Below are positions 10,941 through 21,623 of a DNA stretch of 64,000 bases, piece by piece; the first letter of the stretch is position 1, and each line of letters starts with the position of its first letter. Below the pieces are notes generated by a model. That model was not told the origin of the DNA, did not search any database, and saw only the letters and a program-made list of their open reading frames with translations. Source of the DNA: Triatoma infestans (Eukaryota > Arthropoda > Insecta > Hemiptera > Reduviidae); assembly GCA_011037195.1 (NCBI GenBank), contig JAAEAF010002758.1, forward strand, positions 1 to 64,000. Direction: 5' to 3'. The position numbers and the translations under genes are program-made.

Positions 10941-11809
10941 CATTTCAATACCATTACACATTAAGTAGAATGTTTACTTTAAACTTCAAATTTTACTCAT
11001 CTGTCATTGCATAAATTTGAAGGTGGTAGTGGGATAAGTACCAGCCTACTAACCGTTGAACGTATAAGCAAATGAATTGAAACCCAGGAATGATTAATAG
11101 TAATTCAGAAGATGGCGCCAATAATATTGAACAAAGTCTGTAACATTTAAAATCGAAACTACACATCATTCTCTTCACGTTCAGGGAAATCTAAAAACAT
11201 TTGTTTCTGGTAAATAACGCAAGTTCCGCTTTTCGAAAATCCGAAAAAACTGCAATAATTCCTTCTATGTTACTATAAGAAACTAGAAAACAGGGAAAAC
11301 AAAAATTATACTTAATTTTGAACAGATTTCAATATACGAGTATATTGACTGTGAATATAAATCGATTGCTACAATTATTATAATTTATCGACGTAACATA
11401 ATTACGAGATCCAGGAATCATGTTGAGAAAAAGACATGGTGATCTACAGCTGGGAGCAGAGGTTAAAATATATCGCTCTTAGTTGTATCCCCCCCCCCTA
11501 ACAATACCAGCAACAAGAAGTCATGTAGAGATGTTAGACTTTCAACGTGCTCTCGACTGAATCTTCTACACCTACATCACTTCTCTCTCCAACACGTCAC
11601 TACACCGACTGCAACACATACACGCACATCGTATATGATCTGGCTCCCTGGCCATAATGGTAATAGTAAATCTGTGTTCAAACTCCCTCTTCATTGTCCA
11701 TTAGAGGACATCTTCGACCTTCTACTTTATGTTACTTTATTATTTATGAGTTTGTTTTTGAAAGAACATTTATATAATGTGAGTGTGTTTTTATGAGTTC
11801 ATGTAACTA

Positions 11810-12520
11810 CGCCATATCTTCCTCTTTGCTCCACTCGTTGTAAAGTTCTTTTCTATGTTGAAGCAAGTATATGAAGATGTGATGCCAGTTCCAATTTAAC
11901 GAAGATGTAGCAAAGCCCTCAATAGGCCTTTAAATAGTAATTGCAGCTAGCTGTTCGCAAGATCTTTTTTTCTTACGCAGTAAATTTTTCCCAACTTAGC
12001 CCAGTTAATAGGCTTCTCAAGATGTAATCATAGGGTAGAGCATGAGAGAATGTGCAGATGTCACAGGACTACTAACAGAGCATCCCTGTTACTAGTCCTG
12101 TGCCATATAGTGGGCAATTAGACATTTGGACACACCTATCCTATTCAGATGCTCCCTTAGATGGTTGTGCCCAGTCTTTCTAAATAATGCCACAGAAGTT
12201 GTTCTGCGGAGATCAGAGGCACTTTCTCCTCAAGCAAGCGCTCCCATTCTTCCCTATTGCACCCCCTCTTTGTAATTCCATCATACATTTCCAAACAGCG
12301 AGCTTAATTTCTCTTCTCGCTTCCAGAAATGATACTAGATTTATAGGTTCTTGCAAGCACATACTTTCTTTGGCTAAACTGTCTGCAATCTCGTTTCCTA
12401 GGACTCCTTGGAACGTCACTTGCCATCCTTTGCTTAGCAGGTTTCTTACCGAACTGTTCGAATGTTATCTCTTAATCAGCTACTTCCCTCGTCAGGAATA
12501 TAATGCTCTCATCAACCAGA
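11810..12520 (-). pseudogene. Decayed RNase H / C-terminal end of a non-LTR ORF2
   Basis: On the minus strand, reading from about 12450, the frame gives GWQVTFQGVLGNEIADSLAKES, in which GNEIADSLAKE is the last catalytic block of a retroelement RNase H; the segment expected before it (WVPGHVG-like) is missing. Further along (about 12190 to 12100) another frame gives LFRKTGHNHLREHLNRIGVS, the conserved block that precedes the C-terminal finger in Jockey/I-type elements, and then HILSCS near 12040. Stops and frame changes separate these blocks. It is a 5'-truncated remnant of an RNase H-bearing non-LTR element; the clade cannot be fixed. Confidence 0.65.
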
Positions 12521-13029
12521 CGGTCCAGAAGTAAATAAAATTCCTGTATGAATGAATGAACAAGACTTCTTCCTGGAGACAACGTCGCAGCTTTAATTAA
12601 CAAATTTTCTAGAAACTTCGAATTTCTACTAAATCTATTATTTCCAATTATATTATTGTATTATTTATATTTTTATTTTTGCAATAATTACTTCTGTATA
12701 AAAAAACATTCATTCAAATACACTTATTGCTATAAGTAACACGAGAATACTACATCCATGCTCATGAATAAGGATTTACTTGCAACCAACGAAAATGTTG
12801 CACTAAAAATTGGTGTGGAGTGGCCGATATTGATCGCGCCGAATTCTGGAAGCATTCTAATACATATTTGAATGGCTAAAAAGAATAAAAAAAAAAATAT
12901 CGGCTCCTTTTCTTTCTGCAGTTGGCGACACTGATTTACCTGACAAATATTCTCCAACGTTACAATGTTTTCTTAAATGCTTTCTTTCTTGAATTTATAT
13001 CAATTGGAGAATATTTGAAATGAATTAAA
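12521..13029. other. AT-rich stretch without a recognisable gene
   Basis: Only AT-rich non-coding sequence with short A and T runs is seen. No open frame here resembles a protein I know. Confidence 0.6.
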
Positions 13030-13118
13030 TGACTTGTTGGGGAAACCATACTCTCCCCCTCTCCCCCAAACTTCTATAAATGAACTATCTCAGAAAAAAG
13101 TTCCCAATAAAAGTGACA

Positions 13119-13244
13119 GGTCTCTGGATCCACAGTTAGTGTAGGTCTCTGGGATCCATAGTTAGTGTAGGTCTCTGGATCCATAGTTAGTGTAGGCCTC
13201 TGGATCCATAGTTAGTGTAGGTCTCTGGATCCATAGTTAATGTG
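13119..13244 (+). repeat. 25-bp tandem repeat, five units
   Basis: Units start GGTCTCTGGATCCATAGTTA at 13119, 13144, 13170, 13195 and 13220 (periods 25 or 26). They differ by a few bases only (CACAG/CATAG, GGTCTC/GGCCTC, one extra G). The array lies at tandem-array site 1 of dispersed repeat copy A. Confidence 0.95.
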
Positions 13245-13287
13245 ACAAATTTAATGAAATCCGTTGGTTTTTATATGGATAAAATCT

Positions 13288-14033
13288 ACATTGAATAAGA
13301 AAGGAGTTGAAATAGTCAAGGAATTTAAATATCTTGGAATTATTTTCGCACTGAGTGGAAAATTTAGAAAAGCATGTGAACATAATAAATCTATGAGCAT
13401 AGCAGCGTCCGTAAACATAAAGCATATACTGTCCAAGGGAAGATCAGATGTGTGGAAGGCTAAAGAGAAATTATTTGGCTCGATAGTAAGCAGTGTATTG
13501 TTGTACTGCGGAGAGACATGGTCGCCGCCTTACGCTGATCTGCTGGAGAAAGTACAAATCAAGTTTTTCAAATCCTTGCTGCATCTTCCCAGATCAACCC
13601 CTGACGCGTTATTACGCCACGAACTCGGAAAAACGCACATTGACTATCAAATATTTAAAAGTATTTCATCATGGTGGATAAGCCTGCTCAAGTTGAGTGA
13701 TACACGCATTCCAAAACTGTGCTTTAACCGTCTTATGATCTTTGTAGATAACAAGGGAATGCCTTTCAATTGGTGCGCTCTATTGCGGGGCTACCTAAAT
13801 AAAGTAGGAGCTATTAATCTCTGGAAGTCTCAGGAGATGTATTTCATCTCCTATTAGAATGTAAGACATTTATAGCCTACAGACTTAAATATTTTGTAAA
13901 CCTACCAAAGTGTGAACTAGATGCATTAGATATTATTTTAAATTGTAATTCAATATCTGAAATAAAAAATTTGTATTCGTTCACAAAAAGTTGCTTAGAA
14001 TTGAGAGAAAAGTTAAAACCCTATTTAAATTAG
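13288..14033 (+). pseudogene. Non-LTR reverse transcriptase C-terminal fragment
   Basis: The frame begins inside the RT, just before the conserved block FKYLGIIFALSG, and continues through SSVLLYCGETWSPPY, VQIKFFKSLLHLPRSTPD and LRHELGKTHIDY, the connection region that follows RT in many insect elements. Near 13850 it passes into another frame (LLECKTFIAYRLKYF through KLKPYLN) and stops at TAG 14031-14033. All catalytic RT motifs lie upstream of the truncation and are absent. The layout resembles the minus-strand fragment at 15029-16191, with which it shares LPxxTP and an LE(T/L)G-type block, so the two may belong to related families. Clade not assigned. Confidence 0.7.
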
Positions 14034-14227
14034 ACGGATGAAACTGAAATAGTGGTCATTAGCTATAAATAACAACCTTAATCAAGTTAGAAAACAATTC
14101 TTTGTTGTTTAAAACTAAAAACTAAGAACATTAATTTTGTTTATAATTTTGTTTTGTTTCTCTTGCTGGAGAGTTGAACTCTTGCTGTAAAATGAATAAT
14201 TTTTTAAGCAATAAAATTTGATTTGGG
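13288..14227 (+). mobile_element. 5'-truncated non-LTR insertion with 8-bp target duplication
   Basis: TAAAATCT occurs at 13280-13287 and again at 14228-14235, flanking an RT fragment, a 3' UTR and a tail around AATAAAATTTG. The insertion splits dispersed repeat copy A, whose two halves align contiguously with other copies. The 5' end is truncated inside the RT thumb region, as is usual for target-primed reverse transcription. Confidence 0.8.
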
Positions 14228-14450
14228 TAAAATCTTACAAAACTGAAATAACTTGAGTAAAAACGCACTTCCCGTAAGCCGATTTTTTTAAACTCAGAAT
14301 TTTGACAACATATTTAATTCTAACTAAAATTATTTAGATGATAAAACTGTATAATAAACTATTTAGCACTTTAGAGGAAAACATAACCCCGCCCCCAAAA
14401 CAACCCTAAATGAATTTTTCCGGAGAAATGTTTCAGATAAAAGTTGTAGC

Positions 14451-14452
<2 letters not shown>

Positions 14453-14483
<31 letters not shown>
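14453..14483 (+). repeat. (TG)n microsatellite
   Basis: About fifteen TG units lie between AAAGTTGTAGCTT and AGTTTAAAGAATTCGTTGG, that is, at tandem-array site 1 of the dispersed repeat, the same position where the 25-bp and 21-bp arrays sit in other copies. Confidence 0.95.
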
Positions 14484-14486
<3 letters not shown>

Positions 14487-14674
14487 TGATATATCCAGTT
14501 TAAAGAATTCGTTGGAGCCGTTTTAGAGAAAAACGCAAAATGTGAAAACACTATTCATGTAAAGTCTTCCTGTTGAGGTATTTTGACAGACAACTTCCTG
14601 TCGGATCTCATGGTGATACCCACACGGAATGTCATGTTTGAACTCTTTGCAATTTTTCGTTTTTGAAATGTGTA

Positions 14675-16191
14675 GTAGTAGTAGTAATTAAAGTTTATTT
14701 ATTAGAAAACATTACAAGAATACACTTTTTTTATAATTTAACCAAAAACTTAAATCGGCATGGTTTTTACCGTCTGCCGGAGCTTGAAACATATATATAA
14801 ACAAAAAATATAAGTATGAATTCAGAGGGGAAATAAACCTCAAGAATTTAATAAAAATGAATACTATACAATCTCAAAAAAATAAATAAAAATAAAAATG
14901 AATAATGAAATAAAATAAATTATCCCTCATTTTTTAATTATTAATACTAAATTTACTGACATTAGAGTATCATTAATACTAACATTAAAACAAGAGTTTC
15001 TCTCAAACAGAACAACTTAGGCTACAAGTTAATTTAGAAATTTTCCTCGAAACTTCCAAGATTCAGTTGCGTATCGTATCAGTTGGGGCCAATTCATTCC
15101 ATTCAGCAAATTCACGAATCTTCCCAGAGAGAGATATCGTTCCCCAAAGACAGCTAAACGAATTGGCGACAAGGCAGGGCAAGTACCCACAAAATGAAAA
15201 GTATCCTCCCTCTCTCCAAGGTCGCATAGAGAACATTCGTCATTGGACTGTGAGTCATAGGTCTTATAATTAAGCTTTAGCAGTTCTCCCCTAAGTCTCA
15301 GAACCCAGCATACCGAAGATAAACCATTGAGGGCATCTACATTACCAAGTAAATCAGCACATTTCACCTCATATCTAACAATTTATAAATTGTATACCTG
15401 TGAGTAGAGTTTGCTCTTTCTTTGAACTTATTCCTAGCATTCAATTTCATGTGGTCTACCAAACTTCTAATCTGAGGATCAAGCGTGGCGCAATCAGTCG
15501 TATTAAAATTAATTGATACTCCGTATTTCCCAGCCAAGTCCCTCCATCTGCTGGCCCAGGATATACCTTCTTTTATAATTTCCTCAGCAACTATGCGGGG
15601 GTATCTGTGCCGCTCCATACCCAAAACTTTTCTTATATACCAAGCATGAAGTTTAAAAGTATACACATAAAGAGGGTCTAGTCCGGTCTCTAAGAGTAAG
15701 ATGTACGAAGGAGTGTAATTAGGGAGCTGAAATAGCTTCTTGATAAAGAACCATAGAACCCTTTTAACACACTCGAATTCTTCTGAACCCCAGACCTGTG
15801 CACCGTAACAAAGAATGGCCCGCGAAACCGCATTAAAGACCTGTAATTTGGAGCTTAAGTTTATTAAGGGGTTACAGATCCATCTTTTCCATACGACGTT
15901 CAAAGCCAGTTTGGAAGAGGCTACTTTGTCTTGAAAATGGGGCTTTAACGATAAATGGGAAGTAAATGTCACCCCTAAATACTTGTACTGGTTAGTAATA
16001 TCTATTTTTCGCGATCCGAAAAACCACCTTTCATTTGATCTAAGGCGACCGCCATTTCGGAATACTATGATTTTGGACTTTGCCAGACTAACCTCAAGAT
16101 TCCATTTCTCACAGTACTGTTCCAGTTTCCAGATACTACGCTGAAGACCCTGGGGACTTCTTGCAATAAGGACCATATCGTCCGCGTAAAG
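14675..16191 (-). mobile_element. 5'-truncated non-LTR insertion with 14-bp target duplication
   Basis: TTTTGAAATGTGTA occurs exactly at 14661-14674 and 16192-16205. Between them, on the minus strand, lie an RT fragment starting at the YADD motif, a 3' UTR of about 340 bases and a (CTA)n tail (GTAGTAGTAGTAG on the plus strand). The host sequence is dispersed repeat copy A. Confidence 0.9.
15029..16191 (-). pseudogene. Non-LTR reverse transcriptase, C-terminal half, frameshifted
   Basis: The minus-strand frame opens at the truncation point with KLYADDMVLIARSPQGL, the motif C aspartate pair of the polymerase, so the copy lost everything before it. It continues with NLEVSLAKSKIIVF, YKYLGVTFTSHLSLKPHF, RAILCYGAQVWGS and LFQLPNYTPSYILLLETG (thumb and connection), and ends this frame at 15364. 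An overlapping frame from 15367 carries on with KCADLLGN, LRGELLKLNYKTY and the finger CSLCDLGEREDTFHFVGTC to the stop at 15029-15031. One frameshift at the ATGA overlap therefore separates the finger from the RT. Clade not assigned; same general type as 13288-14033. Confidence 0.8.
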
Positions 16192-16275
16192 TTTTGAAAT
16201 GTGTATTTCTGGTGAAAACTTGATGTCGACAATTTGGCACGATTACTATAACTTCCTCTTACTAGGAGAAAGTAA

Positions 16276-17456
16276 TAGAGTATTATATATATAAGATAAA
16301 TTTTATATATATAGCGCATCACAACTGCAAGCACATAAAAAACACACACACCCACACACCAAGTTGCGTAATGCTCTTCATTTTGTTTCGAACTCGGAGA
16401 AACCCAAACTGATATTTCCGGTAAAAATACAATTTAAAAAATTTGAGGCGATCATAATACTTCTATGGCGTTAAAAAATAAATAAATAATAAATCCTAAA
16501 AAAAGTGATTAAGGATAATTGTTTTTTATTTCAGCTGCAGAAAGGAAACCCGTTGCCGTTGTAATAAAAATTTATCAAAAACATAATCTCATATTACATC
16601 ATCAGATATAGTTGATCCGATTTAGGTGATTAGACTAAGCACAAGAACCCAGTTTTAATTAATTACTAAAATGCTTTTTTTAATTAGTAAACAATCTCAA
16701 CCATTTAACTTCCCCAGACACTCGGCAATAATGAATTTTTTTTACCAAAAACTGGATTCCGAAAAATAAAGCAGACATTCTGATCTGCATTTTAATACCG
16801 CAATACCGTGGTAATCCGAGATACGGTAACTCCCATATAATTCTCTCTCAATACATGTTATAATTTAATGTGGGCCCTTCAATGCTGCCATCTGTGGTAA
16901 TTATATTAACTACGTTCCACATGAGATATAATGATGTCATTGCTCATTTGGTGTGATTTTATAATTGCTTGATTATTAATTAATGTTCTATTTAAATCTA
17001 CCATAAATAGAAGTGAATAAAGCATATGTAACTAGATAATTTCATGAATAGTTCCCTGATAAAAGCAAACTACTTCATTTCGGACATGAAGTTTAGCATA
17101 ATTTTTTCCACAATAGAATTATTTACATTTAACAAAATATTGAGTTTTACATTTTAACAATGTTACATTTATAATATGGTGGAAGTAATGTTAATATTAA
17201 ATGTAATCATAATTATTGTAATAACAAACGGTTGATGCAAACTACCAAGTAGGCCATTAAAAGAGAGAGAAAAAAATCCTTATACTAAACCTCTGAGTAT
17301 TTTGGAATTTTTCCCGAAAAAGGGCATAAAGTTTTTGTTTAAATTTGGATGGCCAACAGTACAGACATAAACCTATTTTACTTTCATTTACATCTTTTCC
17401 GGTAAGATTGATTTTTAGGGTCTATTTCTATCTGCCATCTGTGCTAACCAACATAT
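16276..17456. other. AT-rich stretch without a recognisable gene
   Basis: No coding similarity is seen. Partial similarity to the dispersed repeat continues to about 16470 (ATATTTCCGGTAAAAAT near 16408). The rest is AT-rich non-coding DNA up to the LTR start. Confidence 0.6.
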
Positions 17457-17853
17457 TGTAACGCAGCCAGTGGTGCCATCTAGGAGTGGAAGTAGGAACC
17501 TCAAGTTCTCTTAGTGGCCGCTAGGAAGCGCTGGCGACGCGCTCTAGTTCTGTCTGGAAGGATTGAGAAGATTCTAGAAGATTCTCCACCGGTATAAATA
17601 GTGGAACCGCAGAGAGTTGAGAGAGTTTTCTAGTTACAAACGAAGTGTACGTTTGTGGAAAGTGTATAAAAAGTGAACAAAGTGAACTTTTGTGGTTTAA
17701 ATGTGAAGTAATTATTATTAAGTGTTGTATTTTGTAATTTATTGTGTATAACAATAAATTAGTGTTTTTTTTTATTGAAGTTTAGAGTATTTTATCTATA
17801 CGAACCCACTTATAACTAGTTGGAGTAGCTACTTTGGAGGAAAAAACGTTACA
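17457..17853 (+). repeat. 5' LTR, 397 bp
   Basis: The LTR starts TGTAACG (17457-17463) and ends CGTTACA (17847-17853), a perfect 7-bp terminal inverted repeat of the TG...CA type. Inside are a TATA-like GGTATAAATA at 17591 and AATAAA at 17753-17758, in the right order for promoter and polyadenylation signal. No second copy is found in the window. Confidence 0.8.
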
Positions 17854-17855
17854 TT

Positions 17856-17868
17856 TGGTATCAGAAGC
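17856..17868 (+). other. Primer-binding site, TGGTATCAGAAGC
   Basis: The sequence begins two bases after the LTR. It resembles the TGGTATCAGAGC site that many LTR elements use with initiator Met tRNA; the assignment is by resemblance only. Confidence 0.65.
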
Positions 17869-17944
17869 ATGATAAAATCTCTAAACAGGGAACAGTTCAG
17901 TATCAGTTTTGTTGTATGCCCATAAGTACCAGAAATCAATCGCG

Positions 17945-19760
17945 GAAAATGAATGAAATGATGACATTTTTGTAGGAAATGAAAAGAGGCCAGGATGAAA
18001 TGAAAGACAAAATAGAAAGGGGCCAGGACGAAATGAAAGAAATGAAAGACGAAATAAGGAAGACCCGGGATGAAATGAACGAAATAAAGAGGGGCCAGAA
18101 TGAAATAAAAGACAAAATAGAGAGGGCCAGAATGAAATGAGAGCAGAAATAAAAAGAGAGATAAATAAGGTCCAAGAAGAAATAGACCAGGTCCAAGAGG
18201 AGTTAAAATCCGAAATGAAGAAGAGCATGGAGACTGGCTTGACCAAAGTTGGAGTTGGAGCCACACCAACAGCAGACATACAGGAAAATGAAGGCCCCAG
18301 AGTGGCGTTCAGAGCTCTTGCGCAAATCAAGCCGCCAGTCTACGACGGAGCATCACCGTGGGCAAACTATTTGCTAAATTTAATGCTGCCACTTCCGCAA
18401 ATGGATGGAGCGAAAAAGAGAAAGCAACATCACTGATTGTCTCGCTGCGGGGCGAAGCGCTGGACATCCTCCAGAGCATTCCGGAGGATCACCGAGGAGA
18501 TTTTGCCCATTTGAGCGTACACATGGAAAGGAGGATCGGCGACAAGCATTTGCAAGAGCTGTACAGGACGTAGTTCAAAACATGGCGCCAACACCCGGGA
18601 CTAACACTCCAACAATTTAGTGCCGATATCTCCCGCTTGGATGGAATGGCATTTCCCGGCGTGGATAACAATCTTTTGGAGGGATTTGCTGCGGATGCCT
18701 TCGTCGACGGCCTGAAGGACCCCGAATTCAAACAGGCTCTCAAGTTGGCCAGATCAAGGACAATCGGGGAGGCGTTGGCAGGAGCTTTAGAATTTGAGGC
18801 TGTATAAAAGAGCATCCAGAAGGAACCAGTTCGGGTAACGCAGACTTATGTGAAGCCATCTGTCGCTCAAATTGCTGGTAAAGTGAAGGGGAAAATTGAA
18901 GACATTGTGGAGCGGTTTGTGGAGTGTCTGGTTCGGGAATACTAGTGCCCTCCAACGCAAATACTAAACAGTCTATAAAATGTTTTAACTGCCAGGAATT
19001 TGGACATTTCAAGAGAGAGTGCAATCGCACTCCTACCAAGAAACAGCAGAAGGGCGAAGATAATCAGGAAAACTACTTCCTCTAGGGGCGGAAGCCGGCT
19101 CTCTCTCTTATGCCCCAGCACAGTTAAAGTGCTGAAATGCGACGACAATGGCCTATTACTGGAAGGAAATGTTGCAGGTAAAGCCTGCCAGATGGTCCTA
19201 GACACCGGAGCCACCCACACTATCGTCAGGAAAGGTTTCCTACTGAAGTGGAATTTAAGAACTCCTTAGAGAGGCTATCTAATCGTGACGGCAAGTGGGG
19301 AGAGCATGGATGTCGTGGGAGAAACCCAGGTCACCATCGAGGTGGGTAGTAAGAAGATCACTCTTCATGTTTTTGTGGCAGATATTGAGGATCTAATCAT
19401 ACTATGGATGGATTTTATGAAGGCCCACAAAGTCGTCCTGAATTTTGATGAGAGATCTATGCGAATAGGGAATAAGGAGACCGTTCTAAAAATGTGTAAG
19501 AAGTTGATGGAGTGGTAAGGCAAGTGATGCTTTCCGAAGAACTTGTCCTACCGCCACGGAATGAAGCCATAGCCGCCGTCGCATTGGAGGAAAAACCAGG
19601 AGGGTTACTGGGAGTATTAGAGCCGACACCGAAACTCGACAACGGCATTCTAGTAGGACGACGCTTATCTCAGTTAAAACTAATAAAATACCGGCTAGAC
19701 TTGTGAACACTAAGGATTTCGATCCTGAAGAAGGGAACGATCATAGGCAGCTGTGAAGAG
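17945..19760 (+). pseudogene. Gypsy-like gag-protease, multiple lesions
   Basis: Gag begins near 17945 with a charged heptad-like stretch built of repeated (R)GQxEMK units (coiled coil), broken by TAG near 17975 and a frame change near 18125. The capsid-like part follows in three frames (ALAQIKPPVYDGASPW; FNAATSANGWSEKEKATSLIV; FSADISRLDGMAFPGVDNNLL). A CCHC knuckle CFNCQEFGHFKREC lies near 18980. The protease has the intact active site VLDTGATHTIV near 19195 and ADIEDLIILWMDFMKAH near 19380, split by a stop at 19267. An ARLVNTKDFDP block near 19695 is the usual link to the missing RT. Gag packages element RNA and the protease cleaves Gag-Pol; neither can be made intact here. Confidence 0.75.
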
Positions 19761-19850
19761 GTCAAGATGATAAGCGGTTCTGAGACTGTCACTGCAGATC
19801 TAGCTGAGAGGCAACCTGCACCAAATCCAACCTTTTTATAAACTCCGTCC

Positions 19851-20012
19851 ACCGTATTTTATCTGACTGTGTCGCAAATAATTTTATTTGGAAATGTCTT
19901 AGCATTGTAGTCGGATATACAGGAGATAACGTAAATCTTCTTTTTCAATTCCTGTTGAAAAGTAATTCTGCCAGAAGTGGTCACTATGTACTAGTTATAA
20001 GACTGAATCCAT
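19851..20012. other. Junction between Gypsy-like and non-LTR remnants
   Basis: Nothing recognisable; probably the 5' UTR or ORF1 end of the following non-LTR element. Confidence 0.4.
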
Positions 20013-21195
20013 TATCCAATGGAATATGCGGGGTTTTATGAACAATGTTGAAGGCCTACGTCGACTCATTGCGGAATTTCGACCATTTGGCTTGTGTCTT
20101 CAGGAGGCTAAATTACGTCCAGGCATTCCGCTCGGATCCCTGGATATAACATACATGGAAAGAAGGTACAATCTGCAGTAGTAGGTGGAAGAGTGCACGG
20201 TGGGTGGCTGTCTGTGTTAGGGCAAATATCCGCTGCAGACGGCTACCTCTTCAAACAAATTTGCAAGCTGTAGCAGTGCGTTTAGAGACTCCGATACAGA
20301 TCACTTTAGTAAGCATTACCAGCCCGATTCTTCGTGGCGTAGAAGTGATGTGGAGAACCTGCTCACACAGCTGCCTGCACTAATATTATTGATGGGAGAC
20401 TTCAACTCCCATAATATGTGGTGGGGATCAGCTAAGACTGATGCTCGAGGCAGGACGGTTGAAGACATAATTGAAGATACAAATTTATCTCTCCTCAATA
20501 GCGGTGCCAGCACTCATTTTAACGCGCACTCTAGTACTTTTAGCGCAATTGACCTGAGTGTAGCAACAAGCACATTAGCCGCCCGCCTGCAATGGACTAC
20601 TGCCGATGAATTGTTCTATAGTGACCACTTCCTAATAATAGTGAAGAGTCCCATCTATAGATCAGAATTTATAGTTCCTAAGAAATTTGACATTAAAAGG
20701 GCAAACTGGTCTGCTTTTTCTGCCAGGATAGATGGTTCCCCATTTACAGGAGATACCACAATTGATGCTGCCATGTTTGGACAGGCATTAATACAGCAGC
20801 TGAGGGTACTATACCGACAGTAGGCGGAAGAATCTCAAGACCGCCAGTTCCTTGGTTGAACGCAGAATGTAAAATTGCAAACGCTGCAAAGAAGTGCGCC
20901 TTTAGACTCAAGAGATACCCTACAGCTGAAAATTTGATAATTTTAAAATATTAAGGGCCAGAGAAAGATTTGCTACAAAGAAAGCAAAAAAGGAAACCCT
21001 CGCCTCCTACGACAACAACACTAAAGGAGGTGTGGAATAGAGTAAAAGCCCTCTCAGGTTGGCGAAATAATCCTTCTATCCCCACCATCCTAACAAATAA
21101 CATTATAATTACAGAGCCACAAGACGTAGCTGAATGCCTTGGTAGATACTTTTTCCAGGTATCAAGCACCCAGGCTTATTCGGCTGAATTCATAC
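20013..21195 (+). pseudogene. Non-LTR ORF2, endonuclease part
   Basis: IQWNMRGF near 20013 and CLQEAKLR near 20100 start an AP-type endonuclease (Glu in QEA). After a frame change, 20350-20823 gives LLMGDFNSHNMWWGS (Asp/Asn), STFSAIDLSVA and FYSDHFLI (SDH), the remaining catalytic blocks. The linker before RT (PWLNAECKIANAAKKCA, LKEVWNRVKALSGW) follows through stops near 20823 and 20953. The piece stops at 21195 where the LTR element was inserted. The enzyme would nick chromosomal DNA; this copy is non-functional. Confidence 0.75.
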
Positions 21196-21623
21196 TGTAA
21201 CCTGGATCTTTCTCTAGCTTCAGGGGTTCTTTGGTTGAAGAAATACACCACTTAATGATTTTTGGTTCATCCATATATTTTCAAGAATAAGTGAGATACC
21301 TTATGTAACTTTGGCGAAACCATACAAAACTCAGACAAACACCAGCTAAACACCAACGCTGGGCAGTGAACGAAATTTTCCCTGTAAAGGTATTGTCTTG
21401 AGGACCAGTTACTGACCTTCAAAAATTCGTCTATAAAAGATACGAAACATTTGGTTTTACCCTTCTAACGTACTCAAGAAAAATTGAAATAGTGGGAACC
21501 GTTATACGCTTCCTTGCGCAGTCGTATATTCGAAAATAGAAATTTTAATAATCGATTGTAGAGTGCAGCACCAGACGAACGGCCTCTCTAGCGGAGGAAA
21601 GAGGTACCACGAGAGCCGTTACA
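21196..21623 (-). repeat. 3' LTR of the Gypsy element, 428 bp
   Basis: It aligns along its whole length with 27618-28047, with an 11-base insertion (near 21512) and a shorter GC-rich block. The integrase stop codon TAA is formed by the first bases of this LTR (21619-21621). Confidence 0.95.

Larger units (their letters stand above)
9246..11809. other. AT-rich stretch without a recognisable gene
   Basis: No coding similarity is seen on either strand; the 105-codon frame at 9262-9579 has no recognisable motif. The stretch holds a (TC)n(AC)n microsatellite at 9709-9744, copies of the dispersed hairpin motif near 9900 and 10721, a SINE-like segment at 10759-10940, and a poly(C) run near 11491. 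Confidence 0.7.
13030..16275 (+). repeat. Dispersed repeat copy A, split by two non-LTR insertions
   Basis: Repeat sequence occupies 13030-13287, 14228-14674 and 16206-16275. The blocks read on across each insertion: the CCGTTGG block before 13287 and the AAAAACGCACTTCC block after 14228 are adjacent in the uninterrupted copy at 43925-44605, and GAAATGTGTA before 14674 joins TTTCTGGTGAAAA after 16205 as in other copies. The copy ends near the hairpin CTTCCTCTTACTAGGAG at about 16253. The family is described under findings. Confidence 0.75.
17457..19850 (+). mobile_element. Gypsy-like LTR retrotransposon, 5' part only, decayed
   Basis: A 5' LTR, primer-binding site, gag, zinc knuckle and protease appear in order, but the reverse transcriptase, integrase and 3' LTR are absent; similarity fades near 19850. 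Gag and protease have several stops and frameshifts. The protease-side motifs (VLDTGATHTIV, and an ARLVN-type block) are of Ty3/Gypsy type. Confidence 0.75.

Noticed and set aside
11638..11720. Another tRNA-like head (CTGGCCATAATGG, GTTCAAACTCC)
   Set aside because: A box match is poor, and no target duplication or tail was found.
17829..18330. Minus-strand frames rich in Phe, Leu and Ser that look like a membrane protein
   Set aside because: They are the antisense of the charged, repetitive coiled-coil part of the Gypsy-like gag.
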